NCBI GenBank assembly: GCA_004764695.1 | Contig: SMSO01000032.1 | Coordinates: forward strand, 6,282,668-6,346,667 | DNA length: 64,000 nucleotides | Source of the DNA: Schizochytrium sp. TIO01 | Taxonomy: Eukaryota; Sar; Bigyra; Thraustochytrida; Thraustochytriidae | Direction: 5' to 3' | Part shown: positions 54,640 to 64,000 of the stretch, piece after piece | How the letters are laid out: every line of letters starts with the position of its first letter | How positions within the stretch are numbered: position 1 is the stretch's first letter | Position numbers and translations under genes: made by a program | Notes under the pieces: model-generated | Database searches by the model: none | Seen by the model: the letters and a program-made list of their open reading frames with translations, nothing else | Told to the model about the DNA's origin: nothing

Positions 54640-55185
54640 TATTTCAGGCTAAAGTCCAAAAGCGTCCTTTTGGGGTTTACTTTTTAAAACATCCATTAAT
54701 CCTCTTTGGGGAAAGCGTTCTGCTTAAGAAGTTCATGTGTAATGCGGAAAGCAACTGAAAGATACTTTGAGTATGCTTCTTATTCTTGGCAGACCACTGA
54801 ATGTCTCTGATAAAATCCTCATTGATCTATATCCTCCAAAGCATATTCTACTGAACAGAGGATATCAAAAGACAAGTTTATAAAATTCTTTGACCCTGGG
54901 GAACAATATATTTGAAAGGTTAACTCCTTCTTGAGCTTCAATTCCACGCCAGCTTCATTGACAACCACAGTTCTAAACCCTGTCACAGGGATCGTTTATT
55001 TGAAAATATTGGATACATATCGTTGAAGCGAGATTTAGGGCCTCTGTGCGTGTGACAATTTTGTTATAACTACAATAACTATATGCAGCGAGATTGCTAT
55101 AAAGCACGATGCTGCATCTTGTACAATAAATATGATTTTTTCGCTTAAGCAATATGCGATGAATTTTCATAGCACCAGTCATTGA
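54640..55185 (-). mobile_element. Decayed Ty3/gypsy-like reverse transcriptase relic
   Basis: On the minus strand, a frame ending near 54975 contains ALNLAS and then QYFQINDPCDR, like the gypsy RT block L-D-L-x-S-G-Y-x-Q-I. After a frameshift, the next frame (from ~54990 down) reads FRTVVVNEAG, then TFQIYCSPGSKNFINL, in the position of the F-R-T ... P-F-G-L-x-N-A-P-x-x-F block. Past a stop it reads EAYSKYLSVAFRITHE, as in the E-H-x-x-H-L-x-x-V-F segment after the Y-x-D-D site. The catalytic motif itself is destroyed. The order and spacing fit RT, but each block is degraded, so the family call is moderate. Confidence 0.5.
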
Positions 55186-56143
55186 TATAATGAATTTGTT
55201 TGGTCAATCAGACATACCTATGGAAACAAATGAATTAACAAAAGCTGCTGCCATAAGTATGTCTTTCTAATAGCAACGTAATTCATTCAAGGTAGCAGCG
55301 AATATTTACTATAATTATTTAGAAGAACCGCACGTATCATAATATACAACTCCTCCACCTCATTTCGGGTATCACTGCGCTTGTTCTATCTAAGGATCCC
55401 TTCTCCTCTTCTGACTCCTTAGAGTCGAACTCTGTCTCTTCTATGTAAAAAAAATACATAATCATTACCAGGAACTTGAGAAGAAACCGGTCTTTGGTTA
55501 TTTTTAAGCTTGCATGTATTTCGCTAGAGTACAATTGAGGTCAAAAGAGGAGATCATATGGGAGAAACATCAACAAGGCACAGCGGAATTTACGCATTAT
55601 CCCTTGAAGTTCCTTATACAAAGATAAGCGTAAACAGATCTGCTTGAAGAAAAGAAGAATTGATAAACAGGCCAAGAACAATAGCCGTTGGTTCAATGAG
55701 CTCACGATCTCTAAGATGTTTGCGGCTTCTACGTCAGGCTTCTTCGTCTAAGTTCGGTGCAATTGCTGGGACCTTGAGCTCAATGGGCGATAAACTCTTC
55801 AAATCCTTAATATCAACAATTTGTAAAATAAACACTAATGGTCCCACATTGATTAATTCAGTCCGTCTACGCCCCAGCTTTGGCAAAGCTTGCGGTTCGC
55901 GCTGCCAAGACCTCTCATATCTACACATTTCATCACGTTTCATCCCCATTTTAATTCCTCGGCCTCACCAGACCAATTCAATGACAGTTAAAGCGTGCCC
56001 TTCTTTGACCTCAAAGAGATACTTAAGGACGTGCAAATAGACATCTGCACTTCAGCTCACGCTATCTCTCCTCGGCTTCCTAGGTCTTGTGCGGCGGCCC
56101 TCTTGCTCAGGCTCCTCTAGGACTCCAAAGCGTCCTCGGCGCC
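55186..56143. other. Intergenic region, no gene seen
   Basis: Contains an ATG-less open frame (55660-56040) with no motif, and the promoter of the mitochondrial carrier gene near its right end. Confidence 0.5.
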
Positions 56144-57253
56144 ATGTCTGTCGGCCGCGAAGGCAGTTCAAACAGCACTCAAGGCGCTAATGATACTCCT
56201 GAGCATCGCGAGGCTCTGCGCGCGGTGTTGCGGCGTTCTCTTTCAAACGAAGGCGTCCAAGTAGACTTTGCTGCGGATGAGCAGGACGCAGTTCTCCTTC
56301 GACACGTTTCTGGCGGGGACCTCGACGGAGATTTCGACGATGATGAAGACCAGCTCACCAGCGACACAAGCCCCGTCCACGGCGGAGTTCGTGAGGCATT
56401 TCTATTCTATGGCGCCAAGTTCGCTCTCACGGGCACCTCCGCAATGCTAGCCGAATCTGCAACATTTCCCATCGAGCAGATTAAGGTGCGGCAGCAGCTT
56501 TCGACAACTTCAGGTTCTGGATTTCTTTCCACCGCAGCTCATGCGGTAAAATCAGAAGGTATTCAAGGTCTTTATAAAGGCCTCGCTCCCGCTGTGCTGC
56601 GTCACGTACCTTACACAGGCTCTCGAATCCTGCTGTATGACAAGCTTCGAGGTGTCTTCATTCAGGAGGACGGCTCCGCTCCTTTTGTGAGCAAACTCTT
56701 TGTTGGATTTACAAGTGGTGCTGTTGGACAGACAATTGCGGTGCCCACTGACCTCGTAAAAATCAGACTTATTGGTGATGCTCAGAAGGCAGAGTCTCAG
56801 CGAAGATACAAAGGCCTTCTGGATGCTTTTCGAAAGATCCCTCGTGAGGAAGGTGGTATCTTGGCACTTTGGAGTGGAAGCTCTCCTGCAATTTTGAGAG
56901 CGGCGCTTGTGAATCTTGGTGAGCTGGCTACTTATGATGCTGCTAAACGTAATTGGCTGGCCACAGGGCTTGTGGAGGACGACTTCCGCTGCCACGTTCT
57001 CTCTGCGGCTGCATCGGGACTTGTAGCGAGTTTTGTGAGCTGTCCTGCGGATGTTGTCAAGAGCCGTATTATGAACAATTCAAAGGCTTACAATGGCATC
57101 TTGGACTGTGCGGTGCGAACCGTCAAGGCTGAAGGAACGCTTGCGATGTGGAAGGGCTTCTTCCCGACGTGGGCACGTCTTGCACCGTGGCAAGCTGTGT
57201 TTTGGGTGTCGTATGAACAGTTGCTTAGACTCAGCGGCATGGGCTCCTTTTAG
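56144..57253 (+). CDS. Mitochondrial carrier family (SLC25) protein, UCP/dicarboxylate-carrier-like, with acidic N-terminal extension
   Basis: 369 aa, single exon. Start chosen at the ATG in GGCGCCATGTC; the frame is open a little further upstream without an ATG. Three carrier repeats are visible by their P-x-[DE]-x-x-[KR] signatures: FPIEQIKVR (~108-116), VPTDLVKIR (~200-208) and CPADVVKSR (~300-308), each followed by a second helix. The end, WKGFFPTWARLAPWQAVFWV plus SYEQLL, is typical of the uncoupling-protein/dicarboxylate/oxoglutarate branch. It should exchange or transport small anions across the mitochondrial inner membrane; the substrate is unknown. The ~85 residues before the first helix, with the acidic run GDFDDDEDQ, are unusual, because carriers of this branch generally begin within a few residues of TM1. 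It converges on the carnitine acyltransferase gene. Confidence 0.88.
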   Translation: MSVGREGSSNSTQGANDTPEHREALRAVLRRSLSNEGVQVDFAADEQDAVLLRHVSGGDLDGDFDDDEDQLTSDTSPVHGGVREAFLFYGAKFALTGTSAMLAESATFPIEQIKVRQQLSTTSGSGFLSTAAHAVKSEGIQGLYKGLAPAVLRHVPYTGSRILLYDKLRGVFIQEDGSAPFVSKLFVGFTSGAVGQTIAVPTDLVKIRLIGDAQKAESQRRYKGLLDAFRKIPREEGGILALWSGSSPAILRAALVNLGELATYDAAKRNWLATGLVEDDFRCHVLSAAASGLVASFVSCPADVVKSRIMNNSKAYNGILDCAVRTVKAEGTLAMWKGFFPTWARLAPWQAVFWVSYEQLLRLSGMGSF

Positions 57254-57702
57254 TGAGTTTTGGTTTGTTTCTACTTCATACCGAATCCTTATCTTCTCGC
57301 AGTAGCGTCGTTAATTCTAGTATTCCTGATGTGGATTCGTTCTCTCTTTCAACAATACCAATTAGTATTCTCATATCTGCCAAGTCTCTGTAAGCTGTTT
57401 AGTCCCCGTTCTGTCAGGTGTTGTATAACGTGCCTCTGTCAAAATTAGGATAAGAATAATAATCAGTCATTTTCCCATGTATGTATAGCGATTTCTACCA
57501 GTTTATCAAACACGCTTAGAGAAATGATGTTATGGGGGGTTTCTGAAAACTCAGAAGTTTTATGAATGAAAAAATATATGAATCATTTGCAAGAAAAGAA
57601 AAGAGAATTAAAATTAGACTTCTATATGATATGATAAAAGGAAAAAAAACGAAAAGGGCAGCGGATGAAGTCTTGCACCAGCAAAAGATTTCTCTCGAAA
57701 AA
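57254..57702. other. Convergent intergenic spacer
   Basis: 3' flanks of the carrier and carnitine acyltransferase genes. No gene seen. Confidence 0.6.
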
Positions 57703-59895
57703 CTAAAGCTTAGCCATCGGGTTAGTGCTGAGTACCTCGTGAATGTCACGAAAGGCCTGCTTAATCATCTCTGTGAAACGAACCGCATCCTTTGTGCCAC
57801 CAGAGCGCTTACGAGACACAACAGTAGCTACAATCGAGTCTGAGCTCGTGAAACGATAGCACGTGGCGTACGCTTTCGGGTCGTATGCGCCGAAACCAGG
57901 CCAATCCTCCATGGCCCAGGGCATTTGCGAGGTGGACAAAGTAAAGCAAGTGCTCACCTGGTAAGCCTTATCCGCAAAAATGGCTGGGGTTTCGATGCCG
58001 TTCATGGCTGCGAGCACGCGTAGTCCCAATAAGTGACGATCAATACCCTTGCCAGCCATGCAACGCCTCATATAGTTACGGTGATAGTCAGCGGCAGCAC
58101 GAATAAGATCAGCAACCTGTGCACGGGGTACTGAGGAGTTATCAAAAGCTTGTAAGAACTCCTTCATTGCCAATGATTGTGGTCGAATAGTTTCCGTTCG
58201 ACCATGGAAGAAGCCACGCGTCGATGCCGTTTCGTAAGGCACGGGGACCTCGCCTTGATCACGGTAGTACGCTAAGGCCAAAGACATTTGCACGAAAGAG
58301 TCAGTAGTTACAGGTTTGCAGGTGCTGCTAATCGTTTTGGCGCCAAACTCAAGAAACTCAAGAGCTACAAGAGTATTATCGTCGATGATCTTCGCGAGGT
58401 CAGCTTTGGCCTTATGCAGAGCCTTGTGCAGGTCAGCATCCAGCTCAAAGTCCAGGCGTCTGGGTTTAGCAAGAGATGAGCTCTTCGTGCCAAATGGAAC
58501 ACGGGTGACCTCCATTTTAGCAAGACCTGGCGTATACTTGTCGCCAAGCTTCACGGAATACCCAACCTCTGGGCAATTGGCGTGAATGAACTCATCCACG
58601 TACGTCCAAAAGCGAGCAGGGACAACGGCGTCGGCACTGGTGTGCTCTAGGTTACTAATCATCACGCCATTGTCGCAAATCAGGTGGCTACCACTTTTAT
58701 CAAACCAGATTTGTTCGCCATTACCACACTGGCCTTGACGTTGGGCTTCAGATGGGGTATCCGGCGTTGCCTCACTCAAGCAAATGTGAAAGATTGCAGA
58801 TTCCATGATCTCTAGCATCTCAGCGTTGGCCTTGCTGAGTTTACGGAGTTTATCACGTGCATCAGCCCAACTATCACGATCCGTGCCAGTAAAGGCGGCA
58901 ATGCCAGGGCCCCGAGCCTGCACATCGGCGTCATCCTTGATGGCTTGCAACACCTCGTAAAAGTCCGCAACGGAATACTCGTGGACATTGTCGAGGACGT
59001 ACCAGTGTCCACGGCGTTCAACACAAATGTGGCGGCTCTCTGTATATGTCATAAGATGATCACAGTTCTTGAGCGGGATGCGCGTCGTAGAATATACACG
59101 CATGTATTGCGAGTTGCAGAGGACGGCACCCTTGCCAGCCTTTTCTGGTTCCACAAGTTGCTCCACAAGCTGGCGCTGGGCATCAAGGCACCCCTTGAGG
59201 AACCACGCGCCACGAAGCAAGGGCTGTGAGCACGGACGCGAACGCAAGTGCGTCTGGAAGCAGTTGATATTGACGGCAAGGCTTGTGCGGTCCTCAAGGT
59301 ATGCTTTGGACTCCCACCATTCCTCAAGCCAGTGCGCATTTGGATACGCGGATCCATCAGGATGATTTGCGGGAGTCACGATTTTAGGCCCATCCCGGGG
59401 CTTAATTTTGGATGCACGCTCCAACAGCATAGCATGGAGCTTCTCACCTACACCACCCGCACGGCCAAAATCTTCGACCTTCTTTTTAGTCTCTGTGAAC
59501 AGAGAAGTATTTTAAACATGCATGTGGCATCCAAATACGGTTAGTCCTTTCTCTGAGTATCATCGTGCAGTCCCACAAAGCACCTCGTCGTAGCCTGTCT
59601 GAACAATTTATTCATACTGGACGTAATCTGTAAAGAATGCTGCTCAAATAAGAGTTTGAGGGCTAAGCTGTCATGTGTACTAGTCTCACAGTTTGCATTT
59701 GCGACCTGTTCTTATTATAGCTCCAATAGACTGACGGACTGAGTATTTTGTTTACTTGCACTTACCTGCAAATTCCTCCTGGGTCAGAAGGGGCTCCACG
59801 GACTCGAGGTAGACCTTGAGGGTCTCCTTGAGGTCTGGCACAGGCAGCACCGGCAGGCTGCTCTGCATCTCAAACGTCTTGATCTTGGGTGCCAT
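57703..59895 (-). CDS. Carnitine O-acyltransferase (choline/carnitine acyltransferase family), two exons, C-terminal PTS1
   Basis: 639 aa after joining exon 1 (59895-59766, minus) to exon 2 (59492-57703). It exchanges acyl groups between acyl-CoA and carnitine. Exon 1 supplies the family N-terminus LPVLPVPDLKETL ... YLESVEPLLTQEEFA; the junction (phase 1) continues as ETKKKVEDF, matching the family. Catalytic His327 lies in SNLEHTSAD; the carnitine-site region YETASTRGFFHGRTETIR (~463-480) and the LSTSQM motif (~562-567) are intact. Length matches carnitine acetyltransferases (~600-650) rather than CPT1, and no membrane segments are present. The C-terminus Ala-Lys-Leu is a canonical peroxisomal PTS1; no clear mitochondrial presequence is seen, so a peroxisomal (possibly dual) location is inferred. 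Confidence 0.92.
59493..59765 (-). other. Intron of the carnitine acyltransferase gene
   Basis: On the minus strand the donor is GCAG|GTAAGTG and the acceptor TTCTCTGTTCACAG|AG, 273 bases, phase 1. Removing it restores a continuous family-consistent reading frame. It is the best-supported intron in the window. Confidence 0.88.
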
Positions 59896-60235
59896 TTTTA
59901 CCACGTGTATACCTCGCCAAAAAACAGCTGCTCCTATTGCTTCAGACCTCTTCGCGTCCCGTCAATGTTGCAGCGCAAGTCCAGGTAGGTAAGCCTGCTT
60001 TGTCCCAGCCCTGCTTATGGCAGCGATCTTCGCCCCAGGCTCTCGCTCGAGGCCGCTTCCGTGCTCGCGTGTCTGCAATCTGGGTTTGCTGGGTTCTCCG
60101 GTCTTCCCTGCGGAATCTCAAAGGGCCTGAATCGAGCAATCAAGACGTACTACTGTTACTCAAAGTTGTAATCAGTAAAGCATTACATCGTTGTTTTTTT
60201 AATCAGCAATTCCGCGCGTCCTTTCCCTTAAAGCT

Positions 60236-60296
60236 TTATTTTATTCTGTTTTATTTTATTCCATTTTATTTTATTTCATTTTATTTTATTCCATTT
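60236..60296. repeat. TTTTATTCCA-type A/T repeat
   Basis: Imperfect 15-20-base units of TTTTATTTTATTCCA and TTTATTTCA. Confidence 0.85.
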
Positions 60297-61052
60297 AAAA
60301 CTAAAATAAACAAATGTGCTATTATGAATTACCAGTAGGCACCATTAACAGCCAACGATGTAAAAAACTACCGCGACAGATAATTAACTAACTCCATTTC
60401 ATTTATGTACAGGGAGCGGCCTTCATTCATTGGTCTCTTTCGCAGTTTTAGGGAGAGGACTGATCGGCATCTGCCACATTCCTTAGGCGCGTCAACTTCG
60501 GCTTTCGCTTCTTTCCTGCTCTTGGAGCTCTTTGCTTCAGGACTTCGGATCGACGATGGTTGAAAACATCAACAACGAGGCTGAAGAGAATCCATCTTCT
60601 CACGTGCAAAAGAAAGGGAAAGAGATACATACATGCTTTTATAATTACAATCATCATCATAATAATAAAAAACGATTGCTTACATCAGCAATATTACACC
60701 AGGGTCTTATGACTCCAACTCCACCAGGCCAGCGAGCCGCTTCTTGATCAGCACGCTTACGAGCACGCCATAAAATGCGATAAGGTCTGGACACGCCTTG
60801 TTCGGCAGGACGCAGCTTCCCTTCACACCCATCAGAGCTCGTCTGCGCAGCTCGATCCGAGGAATATGTATCGCCTCGAAAGAAGACATCAACAGAAGAA
60901 CTGAAAACCAAAGCCCAAAAGAGACCATACCATCTTATTTTTAACTTTAAAAACAAACAAAATTATAATTTTTCATTTAATTACAGAGAGGTCCTCTCTT
61001 TCTTCAGTATCCAGGTACTAATAGTCCTTACTGGCGGCTAGCTAGAGCAGCA

Positions 61053-61142
61053 GTATATTTTTATATTTATTTTTATATTTATATTTATTTTTATATTTAT
61101 ATTTATATTTATATTTTTATTTTATTTTTATTTTTATTTTAA
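61053..61142. repeat. TTTATATT/TTTTTATA repeat
   Basis: Nearly pure A/T run of TTTATATTTATTTTTATA words that degrades to TTTTATTTT. Confidence 0.85.
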
Positions 61143-62116
61143 AAGTTTTTAAAAATACTACTACTAATAATAAAATAAATTAAAAATCAGTAAGCAGAAA
61201 GAACAGAAAGCAAAGTAGTACCTCATTTCTGGCAATGCAATGCAATTGCTCTGCAGAGGGTTCTCGAGGCCGCGGCACAGCTCTCGAGGGTCGAGGACGC
61301 TGTGCCTCGGCTGCGGCGTGCATCCTTGGTCTCCTGGGTGTCCCCCGCGCCTCTTGGGCCACGGCGCAGCGCGGGCAGGTCCTCTCGAGGCAAATTACAT
61401 CTTGATCGCCTCGCAATTGCAATAGCAATTACACGCGCTTTCTCCGCATTTCACCTCTGAAGATAACAAACAACAATGTGGCGCATCAAAGCGATGCGTT
61501 GCAAATTCGGCAGAGAGAGGGCTCCGCCATCAGCAGACTGGCACCTCTCTGGGTGGGCGCCCTGTGCCTCTAAGGCCTCCGCTCACAGCCTCCGTCTCCG
61601 AAGAAGTAAGTCTCCTGATGTGCCGCGTTTCCGCAAATTGATTGATTGAGATTTGTTTGTTCGCGCCACGATCAATGGGCGAGGCGTTACGAAACCGACT
61701 ATTGTTTGTGCGCCCCGTTGAATGAGGCGAAGTCTGCGAAATGGCGAAAAGAGCTCTCCGGCGATTGGACCTTTCGAGACACGGCGTCGCGTAAGAACGA
61801 AGCTTGCGTATGCAAAGACAGGCTTGAGGACGACTGCGATGGGCTTGAAGAGCTTTAGGAGCACCGTGCAGTCGTCGCTTCGAAATTGTGCAACTCTCGT
61901 GATTCCGATCTCCAAAATGTGGCCCCCTCCGGATTGTAATACGAAGTGCGCAACGCAAAATGGGAGCGTTGTGTACTTTGGGTCGCGAAGTTGAAGAAGA
62001 TCATGGCATGAAGAGCGTGAGCTAAAGCACGAGGTGGGAGTGCTCAAGACCCACGTCGAGACGGCGTCGAAGGCAAGCTTGGGCCTGACTCACTGGCTCG
62101 CGTGCTCGACCAAGAG

Positions 62117-62482
62117 ATGCAGGGTATAGACGGAAAGGACATAACGCTACAAAAGCCTCAATGCGCTGGCTTTGAAGTGCCTTTCGGGATTTTTTACAGG
62201 GTTTGTACGAACTGCAGATATCAGTATCAGATAGATTATAAACCTACTTCGAACCGAATTCTTGGAAAAGTTGGTATACGTACATCTCATGCCTCAGAGA
62301 TGATGAGAAGCGGCAGGCTTTCTGACAGACACAATATCGTCAGTGCAGCTCAAGTTTTAGGTATCGTGAACTACATCATAGCAAATAAGTTTGTTTTAGA
62401 AAGCATGAAGCCTATGGCTCACACTGCCATGAACTTGCGTAAAGCAAGAGCCAAGAACTACACCCAATTAGGCAATTTCTAG
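62117..62482 (+). CDS. Possible 121-aa protein, unrecognised
   Basis: Frame open from 62102, first ATG at 62117. The N-terminal half has Cys residues in CTNCRYQYQ; the C-terminal half is helical and basic (NLRKARAKNY). I do not recognise it. Composition is protein-like rather than repeat-derived, so it could be a small gene, an exon or a relic. Confidence 0.3.
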   Translation: MQGIDGKDITLQKPQCAGFEVPFGIFYRVCTNCRYQYQIDYKPTSNRILGKVGIRTSHASEMMRSGRLSDRHNIVSAAQVLGIVNYIIANKFVLESMKPMAHTAMNLRKARAKNYTQLGNF

Positions 62483-62753
62483 CATGCGTATACACACAGT
62501 CCTGCAAGATTATCACAAACTAGGAATCGATCTCTTCGATGAATAACACAATCAAAACTGACTATAAACTTTGTAAATAAGGGGGCACTCCATCCAAAGT
62601 TCAAGTTCAAAAGCTATGTCTATCACGAAAAGTACCAGGAAGACTGTGTATAAGAGGTGATTATCATCTGAGTCAGTAGGTAGGTATATAGGTACATGTA
62701 CCAACCTAGCAACCTAGTGACTTGGGTGTGCACCAATGCAAAGGTGTGTGAAT

Positions 62754-62774
62754 GTCCCCGAGTGTGTCGGGGAC
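62754..62774. repeat. Perfect 8-bp hairpin
   Basis: GTCCCCGA (62754-62761), loop GTGTG, TCGGGGAC (62767-62774). GC-rich stem in AT-rich surroundings; role unknown. Confidence 0.75.
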
Positions 62775-63401
62775 CCCTCGCTGAGCCTGAGTCCTAGACC
62801 ATCGTGAAACGGAAGAATCATAAATCCATGATCGTGAGTAATCACCCACAAAACTTGTACTAGTACCTAACTACTCGTACGAACTCTGCACTTCCTCGCC
62901 CCCATCGATGAGGCACGCTTTTTTCATCAATAATTCGCCTTCTGCTGTCAGCAAGAACTCTTGGAGGGAGAAGTAGGTACCTACTAAGGCTACTTTCATA
63001 CCTTCTATCATGAGGATTATACATGATGACCATATACATAGGAGGTACTTAAGAGGAGTTGAGGGATAGTAGTACAGAATGTAAATTGATTTTCGGTTGA
63101 CAAAAATAAAAAACATTACAAACAGAAGCATCGGCTCAATGAAAGAGATGAAGCTTGATGAGATTGACGATCCTCGCATCATCCTCTGTTGTCGTCCAGC
63201 AGGTTGCCTCAGAACTCGCTTGGACAGGAACTAGGCACCATGATGCATGCTAGCTGATCAATAGGGTTAGAATTGTACACATGGATGTGCGCACAACTAT
63301 TGATTACAGTAAGAAAGTCCTAGTTTATTTATGTGTATTAATACACATTATGAAATCTTGCGCTTTCGTGCCTGAACACGAGGTCTTCAGCGCTAGCAGA
63401 C

Positions 63402-63424
63402 GCCCAATACAGCTGTGATTGGGC
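63402..63424. promoter_or_regulatory. CCAAT / E-box palindrome upstream of the edge gene
   Basis: GCCCAAT at 63402-63408 and ATTGGGC at 63418-63424 flank ACAGCTGT-G, so a CAGCTG E-box core sits between two inverted CCAAT-type boxes. It is about 90 bases upstream of the ATG at 63510, a plausible promoter site. Function is inference. Confidence 0.4.
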
Positions 63425-63509
63425 CTACGATGCGCCCGCGGTGCTGAGTCTGGCCAGCTTATTGCTCGTCTCTCCTGACCCAACTTGTGTATTTTTTTAG
63501 CTCTGCGTC

Positions 63510-64000
63510 ATGGTGGGGAATCTTGCCTCTGTCTTGGACGTGAATGGTGTCTCTAGCGAGCCCATGAGCGTCGCTACCTTAAGTATGAGTCCACACGAGG
63601 AGCTGGACAGGCCAAAGATACCCAGGATGTCGGGTTTAAACCGCATGATCTCTAGAGGCTCCTGTGACAAGGTGTCATCCTGCGTGCGAGGTTTGCACCG
63701 CGTGAAGGCTCAGCTCGCCATGCTCGTGCTCATCGCAGTGGCTTGGGTTGGTTTGTGGTATTTCTACTGTGCATACGATCTCTCGATGGCGCTGTATTTG
63801 CAAAAACAACGGCCACGATCAGACCGCTTCGAGAAACTAGCAACGAGCATGTTCTTATACACCTCAAAAGAGTACTCTGTAGATAACGAGATGAAGTTGG
63901 CCTTGAAACAGGCGTTTCAAGATCAAGAGGCTCGAGCCGTAGCGACAGGCAAGATTGATGGCGTTCGCGCTGCTAAAGATCTTGGCGAGCTTGGCAAGTA
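63510..64000 (+). CDS. Single-pass membrane protein, truncated by the window edge
   Basis: At least 163 codons from the ATG at 63510 (GCGTCATGGTG context), still open at the edge. Residues 1-~66 are Ser/Met-rich and basic, then one strong hydrophobic segment, AMLVLIAVAWVGLWYFYCAY (~69-88), followed by a helical, charged region with several Lys/Glu. Basic residues before the segment suggest a type II orientation, N-terminus in the cytosol. No family is recognisable from this part. A pyrimidine tract ending in AG (TATTTTTTTAG at 63490-63500) ten bases before the ATG could be a splice acceptor, so an upstream exon or a 5' UTR intron is possible. Confidence 0.65.
   Translation, partial: MVGNLASVLDVNGVSSEPMSVATLSMSPHEELDRPKIPRMSGLNRMISRGSCDKVSSCVRGLHRVKAQLAMLVLIAVAWVGLWYFYCAYDLSMALYLQKQRPRSDRFEKLATSMFLYTSKEYSVDNEMKLALKQAFQDQEARAVATGKIDGVRAAKDLGELGK

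Larger units (their letters stand above)
59896..63401. other. 3.5-kb intergenic region, repeats and no firm gene
   Basis: Holds TTTTATTCCA and TTTATATT repeats and a hairpin (listed separately), plus a 121-codon ATG frame at 62117-62482 listed as low confidence. Other frames are short and without motifs. No RNA gene seen. Confidence 0.5.

Noticed and set aside
55660-56040. 126-codon frame upstream of the carrier
   Set aside because: No ATG at its start, composition poor, no motif.

Overview
The window reads as nuclear DNA of a eukaryotic microbe. The genes are monocistronic, lie on both strands, start at ATG in Kozak-like contexts (e.g. GCCATGG) and have few introns. Two introns with GT..AG ends can be inferred. 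The contents (RING plus Tubby protein, SAM plus DUF445 membrane protein, mitochondrial carrier, peroxisome-type carnitine acyltransferase, YdiF-type CoA-transferase, intracellular lipid-binding-protein fold) would suit a heterotrophic stramenopile such as a thraustochytrid/labyrinthulomycete. That placement is inference; there is no rRNA or other phylogenetic marker here.

Layout. 0.3-2.5 kb: a highly codon-biased CoA-transferase (-). 2.5-15.7 kb: a gene desert packed with tetra- to decanucleotide microsatellites, a 100-bp tandem duplication and hairpins. 15.8-17.3 kb: IQ-motif protein (-). 19.3-22.4 kb: a convergent pair, PlsC-type lysophospholipid acyltransferase (+) and SAM-DUF445 membrane protein (-). 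22.4-31.5 kb: a long AT-rich stretch with no gene I can support. 31.5-32.4 kb: FABP-like protein (+). 32.7-34.3 kb: a decayed Ty1/copia reverse transcriptase-RNase H relic. 35.3-41.8 kb: three + strand genes (THAP-like/coiled-coil, secreted beta-sandwich-like, tetraspanin-like). 42-45.7 kb: a second microsatellite island. 45.8-47.9 kb: RING-CH/Tubby fusion (+). 48-51.5 kb: a ~50-bp minisatellite and two paralogous mini-ORFs. 51.6-53.4 kb: coiled-coil protein (-). 54.6-55.2 kb: a decayed Ty3/gypsy-like reverse transcriptase relic (-). 56.1-59.9 kb: a convergent mitochondrial carrier (+) and carnitine acyltransferase (-, two exons). 63.5 kb to the edge: a truncated single-pass membrane protein (+).

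Several genes touch acyl and lipid handling: CoA-transferase, lysophospholipid acyltransferase, FABP-like protein, carnitine acyltransferase, and Tubby (phosphoinositide binding). This fits an oil-rich protist, but the genes are kilobases apart on both strands and nothing shows co-regulation. The most interesting items are the RING-Tubby fusion, the FABP-fold protein outside animals, the SAM-DUF445 fusion, the possible THAP-like zinc finger, the extended CoA-transferase, and the two retroelement relics. No tRNA, rRNA or CRISPR array was found.
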